From Paralichthys olivaceus (Eukaryota > Chordata > Actinopteri > Pleuronectiformes > Paralichthyidae): a stretch of DNA of 64,000 bases. Every line of letters starts with the position of its first letter. Position 1 is the first letter of the stretch. The stretch covers positions 17,504,316 through 17,568,315 of the forward strand of contig NC_091098.1 in assembly GCF_024713975.1 (NCBI RefSeq). Direction: 5' to 3'. Of this stretch, positions 1 through 11,284 are shown one piece after another. A program made the position numbers and the translations under genes. Under the pieces are notes generated by a model. That model ran no database searches and was not told the origin of the DNA. It worked only from the letters and a program-made list of their open reading frames with translations.

Positions 1-122
1 CGTGAGAGAAAGGGATAGCAAAAAGAGGCCGGTCTGTGCGCTAACTGTGCTGTACAGGTTTGATGAGTAAAGATGCATTTCAGCCGACGCATGCTTGGCT
101 GCTTAGGAGTGAAGCTGTAGAG

Positions 123-491
123 CAGTGGTCACCAACATGGTGCCCGTGGGCACCAGGTAGCCCCCAAGGACCACATGAGTAGCCCGCAGGCCTTTTCTAA
201 AAATAACACAACTCACCAGTGATTTGATATGCGTTTCTAATTAAATGTAATTATTAGCTTTTTATACTGTCAAATTTATATTCTCATATTGAGGTTGACT
301 ATTGACTATGATTTGTTAAAAGGGTTGGTTAGTGGCTCGTGAATATGGGCCTTTTTTTTTATGAAATGTTGTTCAAGTGATGCAAACTGAGCAAATTTGT
401 TATTTCAGAAGAGTGTATCAAACTGGTAGCCCTTCGTATGACTCAGTACCCATGAAGTAGGTCTCAGTTTCAAAAAGGTTGGTGACCCCTG
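123..491. mobile_element. non-autonomous hAT-like DNA transposon with 8-bp target duplication
   Basis: Fourteen-base terminal inverted repeats, CAGTGGTCACCAAC at 123-136 and GTTGGTGACCCCTG at 478-491, pair with one mismatch. The element is flanked by identical 8-bp direct repeats CTGTAGAG at 115-122 and 492-499. The 369-bp interior is AT-rich with no transposase. An 8-bp duplication and CAG...CTG termini are typical of hAT elements. It lies in a kcnd3 intron. Confidence 0.85.
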
Positions 492-924
492 CTGTAGAGC
501 GTTATGGGCCGGGACACCTGATTTCATTTACGACACAAAACCACAAACAAAGCAGCACATTAAACAGCCTAAATAATTTGAATTCAATATTCTGAACGCA
601 GAATGACACTTAAGCTAATACCTGGTCCACTCCTAGCTGCCTCCCTAACTGGTTTTCAACCCAATAAATGTGCTATCGTGTAGTCGCCATTAATCATTCA
701 TAAGTATCGCAGGGGATTAGAGTGAACATATTACAGGAGATAACAGTGAATGCTTTAGTAGCACATGCTTGATTTGATCTATAAGATCACAGCACAAATA
801 TGAAGCAAATCAGTGGGACGTGTCTGGATGGTACCAAGTCGTTCTGACATATGGTTGCATGGTATAGTACTGTATAGCACTGACTGTCTAACAGGTGGAT
901 TCTGTGATCTCCTTCTCTTTCCAG

Positions 925-1026
925 AAAGCTCGCTTGGCCAGGATACGAATATCCAAGACGGGAAGCTCCAATGCCTTCCTCCACAGCAAGCGCAACGGCC
1001 TGTTCAACGAAGTCCTAGAGCTCACG
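925..1026 (+). CDS. kcnd3: kcnd3 exon encoding the start of the post-S6 cytoplasmic tail
   Basis: The exon runs from acceptor ctctttccag (ending at 924) to donor GTAAGA (from 1027) and encodes 34 residues in phase 0 at both ends. It begins KARLARIR and ends NEVLELT. It follows the S6 pore helix in the family; the pore exons are not in the window. Confidence 0.88.
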
Positions 1027-4003
1027 GTAAGAAAAGCCTCCAAGACCACAGATGCGTCGCTGGTGTCAACACATGGCACCCTCACATTTTTTGTCTTTTG
1101 ACTGACGACACAGAAAGCCTGACATCTGCAATCACTTGGAAAAAATGCTCTGAGGATTTCTGAGTAATTGGATGTGGTCCAACACTTGTCCATCCGCTAA
1201 TTATCAGTTCTTAGAATGCGCCCAGAATCCCATCAGAGCAGTTTACTGTGATCTCATCCACGGAGCGGCATTTTCTAATGTGAGCATCCCGAGCCCAGCT
1301 GCCCAGCTGCCCATCTGAGGAACAGGCTTGGGGCGATGTAGCAGGAAATGTAAACACAACTCAGGGATGTTCCATGCGTCGCCAAAATGTTGTGGTTCAC
1401 AGGCGCTATAGTGGCCCGGGGCTGACACGGCACAAAAATAAAAACGTGTTTCATCCACCCCCCATCCGTCTTGCTATATGTGCATCTCTCTCTCTCTCTT
1501 TCTTTCTCGCTCTGTCTCTTTTTCTTTTTCTCAGAATGGTAGCAGGCCTTATTCTCGAGCTTTGGCTGAACAATGTATCAAATTTATATTGACATTGCCT
1601 TAAGAGATAACGTGTTGCAGTGATGTTGTTTCCATTTATCTTAAATACAAGCAAAGTATCATGGGTAAACTCCACAGCAAATATTGACTGATAAAGTTGC
1701 TTCATTGGATGTTTTTTTTATAACGGTGCTAAAAGAGACTGTCAGCAGTCAGCAAAAGTTTAAAACTTCTATATAAATAAGGATTTTATTTTGTAGTTTG
1801 TTTTATATATGACACAGAGCAGAAGTATTGCTAATGTGATTACATATTGTGAAGGTTTGTTTTTATTTTGTTTACTTGAATACCACAGCCGATATTACAT
1901 TTAAATGAAATAATTAAGTATGGATTAGGGAACATTATTACATTGCAGTGCAGTGCATGTTTTTCTGTATAGTACGCAAAGCACAGAGTCATTATCAAAA
2001 TCTCAAATATCTGTCATTGAAAACACAATAAGAAAAGAGTTTCCTCCTTTTCCACATTGTGCAGCCAAAGCTCAAAAGTAATTAAATGCAACATGATCAG
2101 CATCTCAAGACTTTTTCACTTCTTTGCAGAGATAGTCATATAAATTCATGAGCAGTCGCTCTCCTGCGCTGTCTGCTCAGATAAATGTACCTTTCATTTT
2201 TTTCTTTAATGTATTTTCTGTTTTATCAAATTTATTTGTCAGGTTGGTTTAAAAAATTAGCCACAGTCGAGCTCTGTCTATCAGTGGTGACTCTTCATGT
2301 CCAAGATAGTTCACAGTTCGTAAGCTCTTGTATGAAGACATAAACCAGCACAATTAAAATGTAAATTGTTGTACAAATTGAGTGTAATTTTAAGGCTGCT
2401 ATTTACTAACAGCATTTTCAGCATCATACAGAGCGACTCAGTGTGATTTGTCGCTCGGCCGATCAAGCTGTTTCCTCTCACCACAGTATGGCGGCCACCT
2501 GGGTGGTGAGCCATGGCCGCCTCCAGATAGACTGCTGGTATGGGCATGCTGTCGAATGTATAGAGAAAGACAGAAATAACTGCATAAACAATTCTGTGGA
2601 GTGTGAGCACAGGTGAGCGGCCTGGTACCGTCTCTGTGAAGAAGTTTCTGCTTCCAACAACAGACGCCCGCTCAACTAACAGAAAATTGCAACTACAAAT
2701 CCCTGAAACGTGGCGCTGTAGTTTTTCTTCCGGCAGTGCTGTCGTGCATTCAGGATCAGGGCAGTATATTGTTGGGCTTTGTTTTTTATAAACAGCTCAA
2801 CTATGGATTCTGCAGGGAAAGACTGATGCAACCCATTGAAAGACTGTATATGTGAAACATTGCTGCACTTCTGAAAGCAACAGCAGCTGCATTCTGCAAT
2901 ATACTGAACTGATCTTCCCGAGCGCAAGCTCAAGGCTTTTATGGCCAATATTTATGAAAATAATGCAGAATAATCTCTGTTGCATGTGTCAAAGCTCCTC
3001 TGAAGACCCTGCTGAGATGTTTGATGTATAAGTGTGTTAAATTTCAAACTGTGTTAGCAACATTTTAATAATCTGAAGGCATCTCTTTGAAATTTTACCT
3101 GGGAAACTGAGTGAATGAAGAGCAGATAACAGAATATTAAAAGCCTTGTTATTTCATTATATAAAGATTTATGTGTCTGAATATAAAATTTCTTGTACGA
3201 ACAGAGCAAATATTTTCCACAAACTTTAATTCCCCCCTACAAGGCCCAGCAGTACAATAATTTATTGGACTAATAAAAGAAAATAAACACACGGACTGAA
3301 AAATCCAAGCGAACAAACTGTCGAGTATTAACAATCACATGTTGTTTTAGATGGTCTCTACATTTTTCCTACAGGATCCACAACAGTCCATAAGAATCTC
3401 ATTCTCTGACTCACCACACCACTGCCCAGAAATGAGTTTCATAACCCAACCACCACAGAACTAGAAACATCACCCACTTGTTCACGCACAAATACACACA
3501 TACATACACACACACACACAAATAAATGGGCCACGGCATAGAAAATAAGGAATATGGAAAACAAGTCATGAACATGTTGCCTGTAGCTACAATCTTTGCG
3601 ATCGCAGAGACGGAGGCAAAAAGCCACAGTGGAAATTCTTTGTGAATTTTATATACTGTATATCCATTATGGGCGAGTTGTGCTAGAAGTCTCCCCTCCA
3701 GCACAGATCAATGCACTGGCTCCACTGATGTTAGCGGACGTGCCTCTCAGGGTAGGAATGGTAATGTTCCTGGCATCACTGTGGCCTTGACGGCTGTCTG
3801 TTCTCAACGCTCAAACTACGAACACTATTTAAAATCACACCTGTCTGTTCTCCTTTTGTCTTCCTCTCCAACCGAAGCAACTTCCATACAAGATGAACCT
3901 TTCAGAGCAGGTACTGAGACATCTGCCGGCCGCGCACCTCCCACATCTGATTAGTGTCATCCTAAAAGAAAACGTAGCAGAGCACTCATTTCGTGTGCAT
4001 GCG

Positions 4004-4051
<48 letters not shown>

Positions 4052-4169
4052 AGAGTTCTGAGGAGGAGCAGCGGTTAAGTAAGTCTACTTCTCTATTAGA
4101 GAGCCAGCACCACCACCTGCTGCACTGTCTGGAGAAAACCACTGTGAGTACACACACACACACATAAAA

Positions 4170-4231
<62 letters not shown>

Positions 4232-7200
4232 TTTTTTTCACTCATGCAGATTTTAGAATATTATCTTAACGTCAGCATAAAAGCCCATATAAATCCATGC
4301 ATTTCTCTCAGGCTGTAGCTCATCAGAGGGAAGTAACTGACAGCAGAATGTGTATAGATCTACAGTATATGTCCATGGGCGAGTGCAGCTCACTGTAGCG
4401 TGATGTCCAGAGCACTACATCTTCCCTTATGACACACGATCATCTGTGTGTATGTGATACAGACGCACACACGTCTGCTTCAGCCTGACACAACTCATCG
4501 CACGACAAATGGAAGAATCTAGCATGCACTGTTGCACATGCACACACCCAAGCTGTTACACACTATATATACATTATATATATGCATATGTGAGAAAATG
4601 GATGACAAGAAGTTCAGTGTGCATGTGAATTAAACCTACAACTAGAATCTGCCAGTCCCCCTAAGAAAACACATTTAAATCCACTAGATCTAGATTTTTG
4701 GGGGGGATCTGCACCAAATTGCCTTAGGAATAGGTGTATCAAAAAACACCCAATCATCCAACGATAAGGAAAGTGAAAAAAAAAACATCCTGGATCCATG
4801 GCAAAATTTAATGAGCTCTTTCTTCCATCCTTCCATCCAGTTTTGTGGAAATCACATCCTGTAGTTTTTGTTTATCCTCATTGGCTGAGGAGCTGTTAAC
4901 AATCATGCTATTATGTTTAAAGTTGATGTGATAAACCTGTTTGCAAATACTCACCAATTTATATTCTCCAAAACATGTATTCATGTAGAGTCGTGTTTAT
5001 CCCTCTCATCATCATCTGTCTTAAGCTGCTAAATGCTCCTCTGCAGTAAATTCTCCAGCTTGTCTTTAACTGTGTCAGACTGCCGTTTGGAGCAGGTAGA
5101 GTACATACAGTGTTTGTTTGGAAAATAAAACTGGCTGTCGTGGCCAACAGGGAGAGGTGAGAGTGAACCAACACGGCCGCGAGCCATCAAACCTGGACAA
5201 TAATCTGGAAGACGCTATAAAGCTCAGTCGAGCTGATGCGATGCTCAGATTTGGGTGATAAAGTGGGTTCATTACCCTTTTCACATACAAGTAGTCATGT
5301 GATCAATTGTTAATATACAAGTTATGGCTGCTCTGAGGAGCTGAGACCCTGGAGAATTGATTCTGAGCTAAGCTCCAAAACACTAAAATCATGTTTACAA
5401 TGTGAGCGTGCACACACACACACACACACACACAGACACACACATGCCTACATAAAAAATAATCACATTTTCAGCAGTTATTGACCCAGGCTATGAAGCA
5501 GAAAATGACAAACTATATCAAATCACATACAGTACATAGTCATAAATATACATGTTGTAAATGGCACTTCTTTTTTATGACTCTCTCTCTCTCTTTTTGT
5601 GTTCGTTCCTTTTGCTGGTCCCGTTCTCTTCATCTCCAGAACCACGAGTTTGTGGATGAGCAGTATTACCAGCAGAGCTACCTGGAGGCAAGCCTGCAAA
5701 ACTATCAATCTCGAAGCCCCTCCCTCTCTAACCAAGAAGGCGTGACGGGCACATGCTGCACCCGCCGAAGCAAGAAGCACCACAGCCCTTTACAGAACGC
5801 CAGCGGCCCAGCGCACATGCAGCCTTTGACGCACACACACCAAGGCTTGCAGGAGCTCAGCACCATCCACATCCAGGCCCTCAGCACCAGGTGAGATCAG
5901 GATTCCCCACGGATGGAATCAAAAAGACTCTAATATCCTTCAATTTGTGTGCTGGGGTGTTTCTGAAATCACTTTAAAGAAATATACACTCTTGCTTATA
6001 CACTGTTGTATATTAAATCCGATTTGAGAAAGAGTTGCAGTCACCATTTCTACTGTGCTTATATTCCCTCAACCAGTTTTTGGGGAATCTGAATTTGATT
6101 TTTGACAAAACTGTTTTTTAACAGCTTTGTTTCTCAACTTTGAGGCATTCAGACTAAAGTCCAGAAAACATCCAACAGAAAATGTAATTTAATTATCTCT
6201 ACTGTGTCGTGCAACATCCTGGCATCTCACCCTCCGACCACATAGGAGTAATTGTTACGGGCAACTGATCAAGTCTTTCTATCACCAGCTACAATTAGCC
6301 TAATTAGTTTCTGTGTAACTCATGACAACCAACAAACAGCTGCTAATTTACTGTCGGATTTTCACCACAACATTACCTCAATATTAAACCGGTTTTTGAC
6401 AAATGTCTGCAGCAGAACAAAGTCGTCCGTCATCAGCTGTTGAATTAACCAGTTTGCAAACACCTGCCCAGATGACACAGAGCAACACAAACATCCCGCT
6501 GGAGTTGCTTTCCTCGGTCACCCGACAACTGAATGCCAAATATTTATGCAGCTTCCACCGTTGGTTCAGTCCACAAACTCTGCACAGAGGAAAACATGTT
6601 TATTCAGAGAGCCTCTCAAATTTCTTCACCAGCCTATGTTTACTCTGACTGTCTTGTTGTTTACTGGAAGAGGCTGCAAACCAATTCACAAGCAGCTGAA
6701 AGCTGGGCAGAGCTGCAGAGATGCTCAGTGGGTCTGACACCACCAGCATCCCAATGATATCATACAAAATCAGTGTGCCCGGGTTTAAAGAGCAGGTGGA
6801 CTAAAGAATGCAGGAGTGAGAAAAGTTAACATAAAGTGTCCTTTAATCAGAGGCAAGGTTCTTGCAAAAACAAAACACTAGCAACAAGAAAAACTCCATG
6901 GGCGAAGGATCAAGGCAAAGAAAACAGGGTGGCGGCAAAGGGAAGCGTAGAGACTTATATATGCACGGGGGGGGGGGGGGTTGATTGAACACAGGTGGTG
7001 GAACACACATGAGGAACAGGTTCAGACAATCACACGGGCGGGAAACAGGACAAAGGCAGGAAGTCAAGGCAGAGAAACAGGAGGAGTAAAAACTTCAAAA
7101 TAAAACAGAAAACACAGAACTCTGAGAGTAAATCCAAAATACTCAATCTAAGAGGCATAGTCCAAAGAGTCATGACTCAGTGGTCACAATAATAAGAAGA

Positions 7201-8024
7201 AATGTCTGCACACCAGCTGAAGCTCCTATAAACTTTTTAATTACTGGGACTAATTAAAAAGTTTGTAGAAGCTTCCACTGGTGTGTGGACATTTCTTGTG
7301 TTGTGGTTTAGGTAAGCACTGGGTTTACTTTAAGTTTTAATGCGCATGCTTTTCGTATACTTTCATAATAGTAATTTGTAACTGTGTCTGTTGTCAGCGC
7401 TGAGCTATGAACACAAGTAAAGCTCCACCCGTCTCTTCTGCTTTTTTCTCATCTTCCAACTTACAAGACAAACCTTTCAGATCCGGCACTGAGGCAGCTG
7501 TGGGTCTGGCACCACTGGCATCACATTGTTGTTACACTGGGACAGTTTAGGAGGTTGTGTCAAAAATATATTTTTTAGTGGTACTTCAAAGAATCCAGAC
7601 AGACATATGGATTTGTGGATAAGTCCCGTTGATCCATTCACATGCACGTTGAATTAATTTAAACACACACTTTAATATCTGATGAAGGAGAGAGCATTGT
7701 GTCCTATTTACTTTTCCTGAACCACAATCTGGTGTGGGACCCGAACCTTGAGTCACAAACCCACCTCCCACCAAAGCAAGGCTGAATGTTAGTGGGCTTA
7801 TGAAGGAATATCCTAATCTTTGATTTTCTGTGCTTCCTTTGATCTGCAGCCGCTCCAGTCTGAACATGCGTGTGGACGAACCAGCACCACTGAACTGCCA
7901 GAGCAGCCAGATCACCACAGCAATCATCAGCATCCCCACACCGCCTGTGACAACCCCTGATGGCGACGCTCACCTGCCAGCAGGCCCCACCTACCAGAAC
8001 GTTGTGAAGGTGTCCGCACTGTGA
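925..8024 (+). CDS. kcnd3: Kv4-family voltage-gated potassium channel, C-terminal exons (partial)
   Basis: This is the cytoplasmic C-terminus of a Shal/Kv4 A-type K+ channel alpha subunit, which carries fast transient outward current in neurons and heart. Four exons join in frame: 925-1026, 4054-4143, 5640-5890 and 7850-8024, giving 205 residues and a stop at 8022-8024. The first opens with [18 protein letters not shown]. The second contains [15 protein letters not shown], the third [17 protein letters not shown] and QELSTIHIQ, and the fourth [17 protein letters not shown] and the terminal VSAL, a PDZ-type ligand in Kv4.2/4.3. The [14 protein letters not shown] stretch resembles Kv4.3 more than Kv4.2 or Kv4.1 as remembered, and the tail-to-tail ddx20 neighbour matches human KCND3. 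The tetramerisation domain and six membrane segments lie before the window. Alternatives: kcnd2 or a kcnd3 duplicate. Confidence 0.9.
1027..4053. other. kcnd3 intron, 3.0 kb
   Basis: No coding exon with Kv4 similarity was found here. The contents are a CT-rich run near 1487-1530, a short CA tract near 3502-3520, the first copy of a degenerate direct repeat (about 3794-3930), and the TG repeat that ends at the acceptor. Confidence 0.5.
4008..4048. repeat. (TG)n microsatellite abutting a kcnd3 acceptor
   Basis: About 20 TG units end five bases before the AG of the exon at 4054. It takes the place of the usual pyrimidine tract. Confidence 0.95.
4054..4143 (+). CDS. kcnd3: kcnd3 90-nt exon set between TG and CA repeats
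   Basis: This is a 30-residue, phase 0/0 exon, [14 protein letters not shown] followed by [15 protein letters not shown]. The acceptor is TG-repeat then tacag with almost no pyrimidine tract. The donor is GTGAGT (4144-4149), followed directly by a CA repeat. Because its length is divisible by three, skipping it would keep the frame. Confidence 0.9.
4151..4226. repeat. (CA)n microsatellite just after a kcnd3 donor
   Basis: Two CA runs, 4151-4164 and about 4172-4226, are separated by an A-rich interruption. In the transcript they are complementary to the TG tract at 4008-4048. Confidence 0.95.
4735..4890 (+). repeat. degenerate dispersed repeat, copy 1
   Basis: It carries the family landmarks: a gtggaaatcac step, then cctgtagtttttg, preceded by catcctggatcc. 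Related copies are at 13480-13610, 33395-33545, 36355-36660 and (reverse) 49765-49920. Confidence 0.6.
5409..5446. repeat. (CA)n microsatellite in kcnd3 intron
   Basis: About 18 CA units with one GA interruption. The rest of the 4144-5639 intron shows no exon. Confidence 0.9.
5640..5890 (+). CDS. kcnd3: kcnd3 exon NHEFVDEQ...ALSTR
   Basis: The acceptor is catctccag and the donor GTGAGA (5891 on). The 251-nt exon starts in phase 0 and ends in phase 2. It carries the Kv4 landmarks [17 protein letters not shown] and [10 protein letters not shown] short CT-rich run near 5580-5600 lies upstream of the acceptor. Confidence 0.9.
6963..7190. repeat. probable dispersed repeat fragment with a long G run
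   Basis: An 18-base G run near 6966-6980 is followed by GA-rich sequence (gggaaacagg, ggaagtcaaggc, aaaataaaacag) of a type common in fish repeats. The family was not identified. The remaining 5891-7849 intron holds no exon that I can see. Confidence 0.35.
7198..7296. repeat. near-perfect 99-bp palindrome (hairpin)
   Basis: The left arm starting AGAAATGTCTGCACACCAG (7198) is complementary, with roughly seven mismatches over 46 bases, to the right arm ending at 7296. The loop is only a few bases (around ctgggac). It could be a foldback MITE or a precursor-like RNA hairpin in a kcnd3 intron. No match to a known microRNA was recognised. Confidence 0.75.
7850..8024 (+). CDS. kcnd3: kcnd3 terminal coding exon with VSAL end
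   Basis: The acceptor gatctgcag ends at 7849 and the stop TGA is at 8022-8024. The exon encodes [30 protein letters not shown] and NVVKVSAL. The TPPVTTP stretch matches the region of Kv4.2 described as an ERK target, so regulation by MAP kinase is possible by analogy only. Confidence 0.92.
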
Positions 8025-8274
8025 AGACTGGAGTTGCAGACCCGTCGTTCAGACAGATAAAGACTCACTGAGACAGACTGAGGGACAGAGGAGGACGGAG
8101 GAGAAAGCATCCGAGAGTCCTAGCTGTGGTGGAGCCTGCCCTCTGCTGGTCATGTACTGTAACGACATGGACTCCCTGTACAGACAGAGGATGGCTTTTA
8201 GATACAGTATATTCATGTTAGTGGTTGGCATGCATGTTTGTGCGTAAGCGAGTGTGAGTGTGTGTGTGTGCGTG

Positions 8275-8309
<35 letters not shown>

Positions 8310-8775
8310 GTCTATGTGTGAGAATATGTTTAAGGTGTCATTCTAGCTGAGGAGGCAGGTGAGAGTTCCCTCTAAAAGTGTTGGAGATGAGTTCCCAGAG
8401 TTCGTCATGTGTCACTGTGCACAAAGCACCTTTTTATGATTTTCACTTCAGTTTGACACTTCGATCTTTTTTTATCAGGAGAAATAAGGAAAAGGGAGGA
8501 AAAGTCAAACTTCAATAAGAAAACGTAATCAGAATCCTTTTCCCCTCTGATTTATCCCTGCCCTCTCATGTAGTTTTGATCCTCTTACCTAACGATAGAT
8601 AAATATACCACCGAGTCCTTTCCTGGTCCAATATTTCTCCACAAGAGCTACAATTCCTACAAAGATGAAATATGGTCGGTGTTTCTGTGATGGCGTTACC
8701 GAGGAGTTTCATATTTGTGAATGAATGAATGTGACTTTTTGCTAGATAGAGGATTTGTGACGTTTTGGATAGAAG

Positions 8776-8812
<37 letters not shown>

Positions 8813-9250
8813 CATCTGTGTGTGAATGTGTCGGTCGATTGAAAACTTGTGTTTCAATTCTTCTGGAAGTCTCTACGGCTCAGTATATGGCATATTTGAC
8901 TAGCTGCCACTCTGAAGGGTTCATCGCACACATTTCTGTCAGAGACCCTCAGCTACAAGCCTTCTACACAACATGTGCCTGTTTAGCTTTAGAGTAAAAA
9001 GAGAGTTCTGTTACAGTTTTCTGAATACCCCCCGCCCCCTTTTTTCTTTCCACCATTCGACTCCTACAGCCTGACGGACCTCAAACAACTCAATTCTTAA
9101 CAAACTAGCAAAAACAAAAAAAGAAATGTTTTTGATTCAAACCACCACAATTAAAAGCACAAGGCGCCCGCTGAGAATTTCTGACACAAATCTGTCCTGA
9201 ACCCCGGGTTCTTTGTGAATATTGTGAATAGAATATTTTGTAATATTTGA
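8025..9250 (+). other. kcnd3: probable kcnd3 3' untranslated region
   Basis: There is no open frame with family resemblance after the kcnd3 stop. The stretch holds two TG tracts (8256-8311, 8778-8808) and AT-rich sequence. I could not fix a poly(A) site, so the right edge is a guess. The following 9250-11284 also shows no gene; it contains the CT tract at 9311-9363. Confidence 0.4.
8256..8311. repeat. (TG)n microsatellite in kcnd3 3' region
   Basis: Interrupted TG repeat, about 28 units. Confidence 0.9.
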
Positions 9251-9306
9251 CCATTGTTTGGCAGAACCAGTGAAGCTGTCCTCTCGTTCTCTAGCTCTCT
9301 CCCTCA

Positions 9307-9310
<4 letters not shown>

Positions 9311-9363
<53 letters not shown>
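9311..9363. repeat. (CT)n microsatellite
   Basis: About 26 uninterrupted CT units between kcnd3 and the GPCR gene. The open frame across it is repeat-encoded and not a gene. Confidence 0.95.
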
Positions 9364-9366
<3 letters not shown>

Positions 9367-11284
9367 GTTGTCCTGTTGTATCCCCACCTCCTGTGTGAAC
9401 AACAGTATGCTTTCAGTAGTCTTTATAGCTGTCAATGTTTTTTCTTCCCCAAACTCAGCGGGCATTTTTTTCGAAGCTGTTGGGTATGTGTACTCTATGT
9501 GGTTACTTGGTGTTTGTACTTTTTGTCTTTCTTGGTGTTTTTCAAAGGATCCTATTTACGTTATCTTCTGGACAACTTAAAGGAGGGAGGTCTGTTGTCA
9601 CGGTGACAAACAGACAAACAGAGGACACTGGATGAGCCATCCACATATCCCTCGTCACCGAAAACAAGCGCTATATCTCGACTCACAGAGCCACCCTGTA
9701 ACTTCAGCATCACCCATCATGGAATCCCATCAAAGTTGACCTTTGTAACTCTGGACGCTGGCCTTTTAGCTCTGCTAACGTCCCGGCTGATGAGTCTCTG
9801 TTGGCCTTTTTCATCTTGAATGTCATTTCGAGGGCAGCAGCTGCAGAGACAGTCAGGTCTGGTCTTTGTTCAGGTGGATGAGACCTGTGCTGGGCTCTCC
9901 CCCAAAAACAGGGAGGAACAGCTTCCATCTCAGCAGACGAAACAACCACCGCCGCTCCGACGCTGGTGTTGATTAAGAGCACACAGACAGGGCTAAAGAT
10001 ACACCCATACATCAGCAGACTGTCCATTAGTGAGGAGCATATTTCAAAAGCAATACTGGAATTGGTCTAATATCATGTCTGCCCATATGTAGCTGACGTT
10101 TTTTTTCTTGTAGAAATAGACTGTGTTTAAAACTAAACTAGCAGCCAAACGCACCATGGTGTTTGTTTTTAAAGTATTTAACTTCCTTCAGGTGGAGATA
10201 AATGAAAAGCTTAACCAATTTTACACATGCATTTGTACTTAGACTTAGAATTATGCATATCCTCATCGTATCAGCCCACGTGTGGAAGTATATAGCATAT
10301 CAGTGCATCACGACACAAGACTTAGACTCCCCTGTTGTGTTCTCTCTGATCCCGACATTAGTATCACCCCAAAGAAAGAAGCCAAAAATATTCTACTGAG
10401 TTGGAACAGGGTGTGTTTTACTTCTGATATTCCTAGTAGTGACATAGTACTCCTGCTGGTACTTTAGAGCTGTACGCAGTCACAGCAGCTGCCTAGATCA
10501 AGTATTATTGGTGTTTAAGTAAAAAAAAATACTGTGTGCAAATGTACCTGGAGTGAACAAAAGAAGACAAGCACAGGCCGGCAGAGCTTTTTTTCCAATG
10601 TGATTTTAAAACTGGGGGTTAAAGACATTGACTTTATATTCACAACATCAAGTCCAACATTTAGAGTCTATGGAAAACTATGAGGATGTGACGTAGGTAA
10701 CGGCACAAGTGAGGTTCCCTGTATTTTTATATTTTATTTTTTTGCTATAGGACAGTGATTTACCACAATTTATTTCCCGCTTCCCTGTTTCTGGGCAGGT
10801 TGTTTTGTGTCAGCTGCACTTTGAAAATGACACAGTTTGAATTCTTATGTAAGCATATTTCTGCTCCAAGTGTCAAAGGATTGCATTTTTATTTCCAAAC
10901 AGCAAATGCAGAGGTCTTGTCTTTGATTGTGTTTGTCTCTCTCTCTCTCTCTCTTTCTCTGTTAAGTACTCTTCTTTGATTGTCTCTTTTCTGGGCTCAG
11001 TCCATTTTCTCTCTCCCTCTTTGCTTTGCCCTCCTATGCCACCTGTCGTTGTTGAGACTACTGCTGTGCGTATCTTGTCAGGTGCTGGATATTATGTATG
11101 ACCTTGTCTTGTGTTCCGACTGTGAAACGCCTGATAAAACATCTATATCTGCCACAAATACAGAAGTCTGTGGGCTCTGTTCTTCACCTGCCTCTAAATC
11201 CATCTAAGTGTGTGCAAACAGGCTCGTGTACATTTAACTTCAGTCCATGTGTTCTCAAACTTTCATCATCAAAGAACTGACTCC

